Origin: Anniella stebbinsi | Taxonomy: Eukaryota > Chordata > Lepidosauria > Squamata > Anniellidae | DNA: 64,000 nt | Direction of reading: 5' to 3' | Assembly (NCBI GenBank): GCA_029215795.1 | Contig: JARDYH010000002.1 | Location: 40,904,001-40,968,000, forward strand | In this document: piece by piece, positions 58,298-64,000 of the stretch | Layout: each line of letters starts with the position of its first letter | Position numbering within the stretch: position 1 is the stretch's first letter | Position numbers and translations under genes: made by a program | Notes under the pieces: model-generated | The model's input: only the letters and a program-made list of their open reading frames with translations | The model's database searches: none | What the model was told of the DNA's origin: nothing

Positions 58298-59313
58298 CCC
58301 CTCTACAAGATTTCGGTTTGACGCCTGGTTGGCTGATTATGCGCGTCTTCTCGGAAGCGCTTTTACACCTAATCCCTATACATGGGAGGCGTTGAATCGC
58401 ATTACCGGCTGTATGAAAGGCATTTTAACGTTTTTGACATGCTGATAATCGCATGCAAATGTTGCTGAAAGTAATGCGCTTTGTCCCAGAGAAACTCCCT
58501 AAACCAGTTCCCTCCCTTTATTCTCCCCGCCCACCAGAATCTCCCGCCTTTGGTTTCCTAGATTACCTGAAAGGAATGAGCTGATTAACATGTTCGGCTA
58601 CCTTCCCCCCTCCTTCACCCGATTGCCATTTGAGAAGTAAATGGGAATGTGCCGAGCGCACACACACACACGCCAAAACAGACAGGGGGATGCTGCTTCG
58701 TTCCTTCCCCCTCCTCTTCCCAGCGAGCTCAACAATTGTAAAACATACACACACACAACTCAGCTTAGGAACCCAGCAAGAAGCGAGGGGAAGTTATGTC
58801 TGCTGATGGCTAATTATGCACAGATCCGCTCATCCTTCCTACCCCCTTTACTTCTCATAAAACCACCTCCATCTGGCCCCGTGTCTCCATGTTAAAAATA
58901 TTCATCAGGATACTTCAAAGAAACTTTATTTTTGGTTCACGTTGGGTCACCTCTTCTTGGAGCTTCCATCCAGAGAGACGGAGTACAAGGAGGAAGTTGC
59001 CAGGAGGAGAGAGGAAATAAAACTAAACCAAAAAGTGGGAGGTTTTCTCAGCGAAGGGGCAGTTCTATGTATGACATCACGACCACAGTCCAACCCCCTG
59101 ATCGTTAATGCGTCTCCTCAGAAAGTTGTTTACACGGACATAAGGCGCTCTTACTCCCACCGTAAATTAAAACTCGCTAATTAACGCGCATTCGATAATG
59201 CGCATAATTGGATAGATAACGCGCCTCAACTCCCGATTTGCGCTCCGCTCTTGTAGAGGTAAAGATTTTAATGAGACTTCAAAGAGCTTTAAACATCTCG
59301 TGTAGAGGCAGCC
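58295..59313. mobile_element. Long Harbinger-like element, ATGCGC-rich family, copy D (about 1.02 kb)
   Basis: The ends GCCCCCCTCTACAAGA and inverted GGCTGCCTCTACACGAG enclose an interior that aligns by eye with copy C over its whole length. The shared GCC with the preceding element makes the left boundary uncertain by a few bases, and no clean 3-bp duplication is seen. Confidence 0.78.
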
Positions 59314-60353
59314 TGTGCCTGTGTCTTGTGTGCTTTGCTCAGTCCGCTGTCCTGGTGCTGCTGGTGAGCAACTTGAAGGCCTAGCTCTTCCTTCTGATGG
59401 GTCTTTATCTTTAAGCTGGACCTGTACTGGACAATCCTCCAAACAGAGGTCACCTTCAAAATAGAGGAGGGTCCTCTTACTGCCCTTCAAATAGAGGACT
59501 GTCAAATAAAGGCATGAGGGAGTTCATCTGAAACCCCTCATGGTGTACAAAGAACAAAAGATATAAAATATTCCTTAACAAAGGTCTCTTAAACCAAAAA
59601 CAGAGTTAAGGAAAAAGAAATAAATGAGCTCTAGACAGGATCCTTTATGACAGAAGCTAATAATAACATATAAAACCATACAAATAATTAAAATCCTAAT
59701 GGATTACATGGTGTACAGGAGTACTAGTTTATCTTATATGAGCCCTGCTAGATTTTTTATTGAAGCTACAAACAATTTCTGTAGCACCAGGGGCCAAGGA
59801 TTAAGTCTACCTAGACGCATCAGCCTATGGACTGAAAGACAGATTTGCATCTTAATCCTAGGGATGTGGAGGGCGGGGTAAGGGCACTCAGTGTATAAGA
59901 GAAGCTTTTATCGGCTTAACTCCTCAGATTCTGTTCCGTCTTCTGCCAACTGGCTCAACTCAGTGTGCAATGAGTTGGGTCAGCTAATGAAATTTCCACA
60001 AATTATTATTTTTTGCATAAAAAACATTTGCACAAATTTTGGGCTCAAATTGCTCAAATCTGCATACTTTGCTCAGATTGCAACCATAATTTGTGTGAAT
60101 GATGCAAATTTGTGCAATTTGTGGCCAAACTTTGTGCAGATGGCACTCACGGGCACCACATTGGAGAATCTAAGTTGCACAAATGGCGCCTGTGGGTGCC
60201 ATCTTGAGGAAATGGCAATTTTAGGGTTGGGGAAAACTAAATATTCCTCAGATTTCAGGAAAAAGCCTGTGGCTTGGCTTACAAATGCAACCAAACCTGG
60301 GGGCTCTGGGTAAATCCAATGACCTCCAAATGGGCTGGATATTTTTTTTTTTT
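59314..60353. other. No recognised feature
   Basis: 59440-59510 repeats the word CAAATAGAGGA(C/G) (TCCTCTTACTGCCCTTCAAA), perhaps a transposon end. 59990-60240 is rich in TTTG(T/C)GCA(A/G)A words. No exon is supported. Confidence 0.35.
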
Positions 60354-60670
60354 ATTAAAACATTTGTATCCCACCCTAATCACTAGGATCTCAGGGCAGT
60401 GTATGGATAAAAACGCAGCAATGTAAAACAATAAATATACACAACTAAAAATATATTAAGTCATTAACAAACTAAAACCAGTAGAAAAGTTTAAAAGCAA
60501 TGAGAACAATTAAAACCATGTGCAACCTTGGAGAATTTTAGCCTTCAAAGCTTTAATAAAAAGCCATGTTTTAACTTGGCGCTGAAACAAAACCAGTGTC
60601 GGGACCAGTCGGGCCTCCAGTTGGGACTTCCCTGTGATGACCATCCCTATTCTGGAGATCCCACTTAAAC
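60354..60670 (-). repeat. L2-type LINE 3' end, inverted, just upstream of the ZNF366 exon
   Basis: TTGTATCCCACCCTAATCAC and GGCAGTGTATGGATAAAAAC read inversely as an L2 terminus. 60540-60670 corresponds to the ORF end (AAAGCCATGTTTTAACTTGG, GGGCCTCCAGTTGGGA). Its edge lies about 85 bp before the splice acceptor. Confidence 0.78.
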
Positions 60671-60739
60671 ACTGCCCAGCAACACCCAATATGTTTAAGG
60701 CCTAGTGAGCAAGGACGGGAAAAGCTTTAAAAGTATTAC

Positions 60740-60761
60740 TTTTTTCTTTGCAGGAGGCTAG
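60740..60761 (+). other. ZNF366: Splice acceptor and 5' end of the ZNF366 coding exon
   Basis: A pyrimidine-rich run ending in CAG (AG at 60752-60753) precedes the exon, which starts at 60754. Only eight untranslated bases, including the in-frame TAG, lie between the acceptor and the first ATG. The 5' UTR is therefore mostly on an upstream exon that I cannot place. Confidence 0.8.
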
Positions 60762-62069
60762 ATGATGCAAGAGGAATTCAACACGATGAAGAAAGAGGAC
60801 ACCCATTGCAATATGGACGATGTGCATTCCTTTCCCTATCCACATTGCTTGGACCGTGTTGGGAAATCAGACCTAGCATCTCCCCTCAGTGAAGAGTTCA
60901 GAACACGACTTGCCCAGTTTGGATATGGGCCTCCCCCAGAGCTACCAAACTTCCAGGGGTCCTTTGAAGGGGGGTCTCGTAAGCGTAAAAGCATGCCCAC
61001 GAAAATGCCTTCCACCGTCCCGCCAGGAGATCCCACGTCTCCACTGCACAGATCTGAAGACAACGCCCCTGAAGGCCCTCCCAGCCTGCCTTTAATATTC
61101 CAGCCCCACCACACACAGCCAAAGTACAACGCCCACATGATTGACCTGTGTAACCTCGGCTTTCAGTTCTACAGAACGCTGGAACACTTTGGAGCACACC
61201 CTGTTAAGGAAGAACCGATAAAGCCAAACGTGCTCTGGCCTGGCCCCCCACCATTTCTGCAGGCTTCCTACCCGTACTATCCCAAAGTTCACTCTACCCT
61301 GATGTTCCCTTTTATTATGCCCCCCGATTTTCATTTCAGAAACCCTTTCCCGCTGAAAAAGCCCCAAGAGCTGCCTTTCAGGAGGTCTGAGCTAGGAGAA
61401 CAAGCCGAAAACAAGCAGAAGGTGGAAAGGGTGGATGTGAACATTCAGATTGACGACAGCTACTACGTTGACGTTGGAGGGGAACAAAGGCGCTGGCAGT
61501 GCCCCATGTGCGACAAGTCGTACACCTCCAAGTACAACTTGGTCACCCACATTTTGGGCCACAGCGGCATCAAGCCGCACGCTTGCTCTCGTTGTGGCAA
61601 GCTTTTCAAGCAGTTGAGCCACTTGCACACTCATATGCTGACCCACCAGGGCACCAGGCCTCATAAGTGTCAAGTGTGCCACAAGGCCTTCACCCAAACC
61701 AGCCACCTGAAGAGGCACATGATGCAGCACAGTGACGTCAAACCGTACAGCTGCAGGATCTGCGGGAGGGGCTTTGCCTACCCCAGCGAGTTGAAAGCCC
61801 ATGAGGCCAAGCACGAGAACGGCCGGGAGAACATTTGCATCGAGTGCGGCCTTGACTTCCCCACCTTGGCACAGCTGAAGAGGCACCTGGCCACCCACCG
61901 AGGGCCAATACAGTACAACTGCACGGAGTGCGATAAGACGTTCCAGTACCCAAGCCAGCTTCAGAACCACATGATGAAACACAAGGACATCCGCCCGTAC
62001 ATCTGCACGGAATGTGGCATGGAGTTTGTGCAACCCCATCACCTCAAGCAGCACTCCTTGACTCATAAG
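60762..62069 (+). CDS. ZNF366: ZNF366 (DC-SCRIPT) zinc finger protein, first coding exon, 436 codons
   Basis: This exon encodes the N-terminal part of ZNF366, a nuclear C2H2 zinc-finger protein known in mammals as a co-regulator of nuclear receptors, a CtBP-recruiting repressor and a dendritic-cell factor. Residues 1-244 are the proline-rich N-terminal region. It holds a basic RKRK cluster at 73-76 (possible nuclear signal), a VKEE sumoylation-type motif at 148-151 and a conserved stretch around 219-240. Seven C2H2 fingers follow, each C-x2-C-x12-H-x3-H, starting at C247, C275, C303, C331, C359, C387 and C415, with the last ligand at H435. An in-frame TAG sits directly before the first ATG, so the start is at 60762 or the second Met at 60765, which has an A at -3. 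The coding part ends in phase 0 after Lys436. Human ZNF366 is about 744 residues with 11 fingers, so four fingers and the tail lie outside the window. No frameshift or lost ligand is seen. Confidence 0.95.
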
Positions 62070-62075
62070 GTAAGT
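62067..62075 (+). other. ZNF366: Splice donor ending the ZNF366 coding exon
   Basis: AAG followed by GTAAGT, with the intron GT at 62070-62071, is a near-ideal donor. Reading through it adds only three residues before a stop. In human the protein continues after the same Leu-Thr-His-Lys with Gly, which fits a phase-0 junction here. Confidence 0.88.
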
Positions 62076-62132
62076 CTGTGAGTGGATGAGCCCCTAAATG
62101 CACCCCTGTTTAAGCACTTGTAAACTGACAGA

Positions 62133-62478
62133 GAGCTTTTCTACATGAGGCTGTTAATTGCTGGATCTAGTTTCGGATTTGTCACAGAATTGAGATCTGA
62201 GTTCTACATGAAGAATTTTTCCTTCCCTGCTTTCCCTCCATATAACCTCTGGATGGAGCTATGCTGTAGTGGAATATTGCAATTATACAAGTAGGAAAAT
62301 ACCTTCTCTTTTGCTTTCAGAAATAGTATTCAATTTTCCCCACTCTAAAAAAACCTGGGAAAGTGGTCTTAAAAACTAGAAGTGAAACTGGAGGATCATG
62401 GCATTGTCTAAAGAACCCGTAAGCAATCATGAGTAATGAATCATGAGTGCATAATAAATCCCTCATGTAGAAAAGTCC
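62133..62478. mobile_element. Inverted-repeat DNA element in the ZNF366 intron (346 bp)
   Basis: The ends GAGCTTTTCTACATGAGG and inverted GGACTTTTCTACATGAGG (15 of 18) are flanked by AGA (62130-62132 and 62479-62481). It has the same 3-bp-duplication, CTACA-containing plan as the Harbinger-like families, but different sequence. Confidence 0.7.
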
Positions 62479-62489
62479 AGACATTAAGA

Positions 62490-62860
62490 GTTCTATCCAA
62501 GAGTTAGTCTAACTAAAAACCCATTAATTTAAAATGGGTTTGCTCTAAACAGGACTAACACTGGTTGCAACCTAATAGCTGCAATCCAATACCTGCTTAT
62601 CTGGGACTGAACCCCACAGGACTCAATGGGGCTTACTTCTGAGTAGACATGTATAAGGATTGCACCATAAGGCTGCAGTGCTGAACATACTTACCAAAAA
62701 AAGTAAGTTTAATAGGACAAAGTGGAATTTATTTCAGATGCAAGATGTATAGGATTGCTTTTAAAGGCTGAAATCCTATGCACACTTTCTTGGGAATAAG
62801 CCTCATTGAACTCGAAAGGACATACTTCAGAGTAACATGTATAGGATTGCACTGCAAAAT
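62490..62860. repeat. Cluster of short interspersed repeat segments
   Basis: At least two copies (about 62575-62670 and 62765-62860) contain CTTACTTCTGAGTAGACATG or its relatives, then ATA(A/G)GGATTGCAC. The family also occurs at 18758-18850, 34090-34160, 34440-34570 and 41935-42010. Confidence 0.6.
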
Positions 62861-62987
62861 TCATAATTTGTGTTGTACTATCTGCATGAAAAATACTAAC
62901 ACATTCATTATCGAAATAATGAAAAGTGATTATAAAACTGTTGCATCTCTTGCTCTGTAATTTTCTTTTATTGAAGTTCAATGAATT

Positions 62988-63009
62988 ATTATTATTATTA
63001 TTATTATTA
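62988..63009. repeat. (ATT)n microsatellite
   Basis: About seven ATT units. Confidence 0.9.
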
Positions 63010-63111
63010 CATTGTAAATCACATTAGTTTTGTGGAGATAAACATTATATTCCCCTACAACTTAGATTTGTTTGCCCTGGAAATGCTTGGAAAAGAAATA
63101 GTACCTAATTA

Positions 63112-63427
63112 GGGTTATTATATGCAAAGGAGGACAGGGCTCCTGTATCTTTAACAGTTGTATAGAAAAGGGAATTTCAGCAGGTGTTATTTGTATGCAT
63201 GCAGCACCTGGTGAAATCCCCCTTTCATCATAGCAGTTGAAGCTGCAGGAGCCCTGTTCTCTTTTGTATCTGGTCAAGAGGGCAGGACTCCTGCACCTTT
63301 AAATGTTGTGATGAAAGGGGAATTTCACCAGGTGCTGCATGCATACAAATGACACCTGCTGAAATTCCCTTTTCAATACAACAGTTAAAGATACAGGAGC
63401 CCTGTCCTCCTTTCTATATGGATACCC
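63112..63427. mobile_element. Complete palindromic DNA element (GGGT...ATATG family, 316 bp)
   Basis: Two arms of about 155 bp are reverse complements around a centre near 63270. Arm words are GGAGGACAGGGCTCCTGTAT, AAAAGGGAATTTCAGCAGGT and CACCTGGTGAAATCCCC. TA lies at both boundaries (63110-63111, 63428-63429). It is the reference for the two rearranged copies at 12211-13677 and 13999-15554. Confidence 0.85.
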
Positions 63428-63429
63428 TA

Positions 63430-64000
63430 CCTAAGTACTACTATAAAAGAAGTATGAATGTTTGGAGTCAATAATAATGAGGTTTATCCTTCTGCACTGG
63501 TACCATTTGCACTATTACAAAAATGTAATAGCATCTATAATCTAGGAAACAAATCAAAGTAAATGTAATTAATTGACGGTTTGAGCATAAAAACACAAGA
63601 CTTCATTTGTCAGTGTGGTTGGCATGGTCTTGACTCTATGGATATCTCAGTTATTCTTGTGCTTTTGGTTAAAAATCTTTTCCATACTCAGTCATCCAAT
63701 GAAGTGACAATCGTCCCTCTTACCACCATTTGCACCCATTTTTGAACCCGTGATGGAACTGCAATGGATTCTTCACGGTCCCTTTTTTGCCAACAGGTTC
63801 TAGGTACTAGAATACAGGATTCTCTTTGACATCCAACTATGTCAAACAGGACTGCATTGCTTAATAATTTGATGGCCAACATAAGGACTAGAAGCATATT
63901 TAATGAGAATACAAGCAAAAGATGTTCTTCCCACTAGAGTGAAGAAGTTGAACCTGTTGAACTGCTATTAAAAATAAATAATTGTAATAGCCACACTCTT
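63430..64000. other. ZNF366 intron, no recognised feature
   Basis: Unassigned AT-rich intronic sequence to the window end. No next exon is present. Confidence 0.5.

Noticed and set aside
61392..62066. 224-codon open frame antisense to ZNF366
   Set aside because: It is a shadow of the zinc-finger coding sequence, caused by its regular codon composition.
1..64000. Endogenous retrovirus, CRISPR array or bacterial-type system
   Set aside because: No paired LTRs, no gag or pol retroviral motifs, no regularly spaced repeats with unique spacers, and the overall gene structure is vertebrate.

Overview
The window is vertebrate nuclear DNA, most likely from a squamate reptile (lizard or snake). The evidence is a mixture of CR1 and L2 LINE remnants, tRNA-derived SINEs ending in GGCAGCTTCCTATGTTCC, many short palindromic DNA elements, and one clearly vertebrate gene. 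The lineage call is inference from repeat content; I could not compare with a repeat library.

The only gene I can support is at the right end. A single exon (about 60754-62069, + strand) carries the start codon and first 436 codons of ZNF366 (DC-SCRIPT), including seven C2H2 zinc fingers. It has a clear splice acceptor and donor. The rest of the protein (in human, four more fingers and a CtBP-binding tail) must lie beyond position 64000. The roughly 60 kb before it is 5' intergenic DNA and/or a long first intron. I found no other exon there that I would defend.

That 60 kb is mostly layered transposon debris. There are five hAT-type elements with 8-bp target duplications: 3257-5880, 5941-7199, 12369-13592, 44524-45314 and 56007-56152. 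The duplication is perfect in four and 7/8 in one. A second set has 3-bp flanking repeats and GGCC-type termini, resembling PIF/Harbinger elements. Other parts are a broken Helitron helicase-like fragment (26460-27345), degraded CR1 copies (29960-31205, 42650-43672), L2 copies (14027-15338, 28030-28977, 47805-48436, 60354-60670), five SINE copies or remnants with one split by a later insertion, and simple repeats.

The most unusual structures are: an internal L2 reverse-transcriptase fragment spliced into a palindromic DNA element with microhomology at both joints (13999-15554); non-autonomous elements built from several long hairpins (3257-5880, 12369-13592, 44524-45314); a near-perfect 217-bp foldback (40053-40269); a family of GCGC/ATGCGC-rich elements in short (355 bp) and long (about 1.05 kb) forms; and an unidentified 716-bp AT-rich insertion bounded by a perfect 13-bp duplication (7930-8645). 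CpG-rich patches at 3950-4150 and 12640-13420 lie inside transposons and should not be read as gene promoters.
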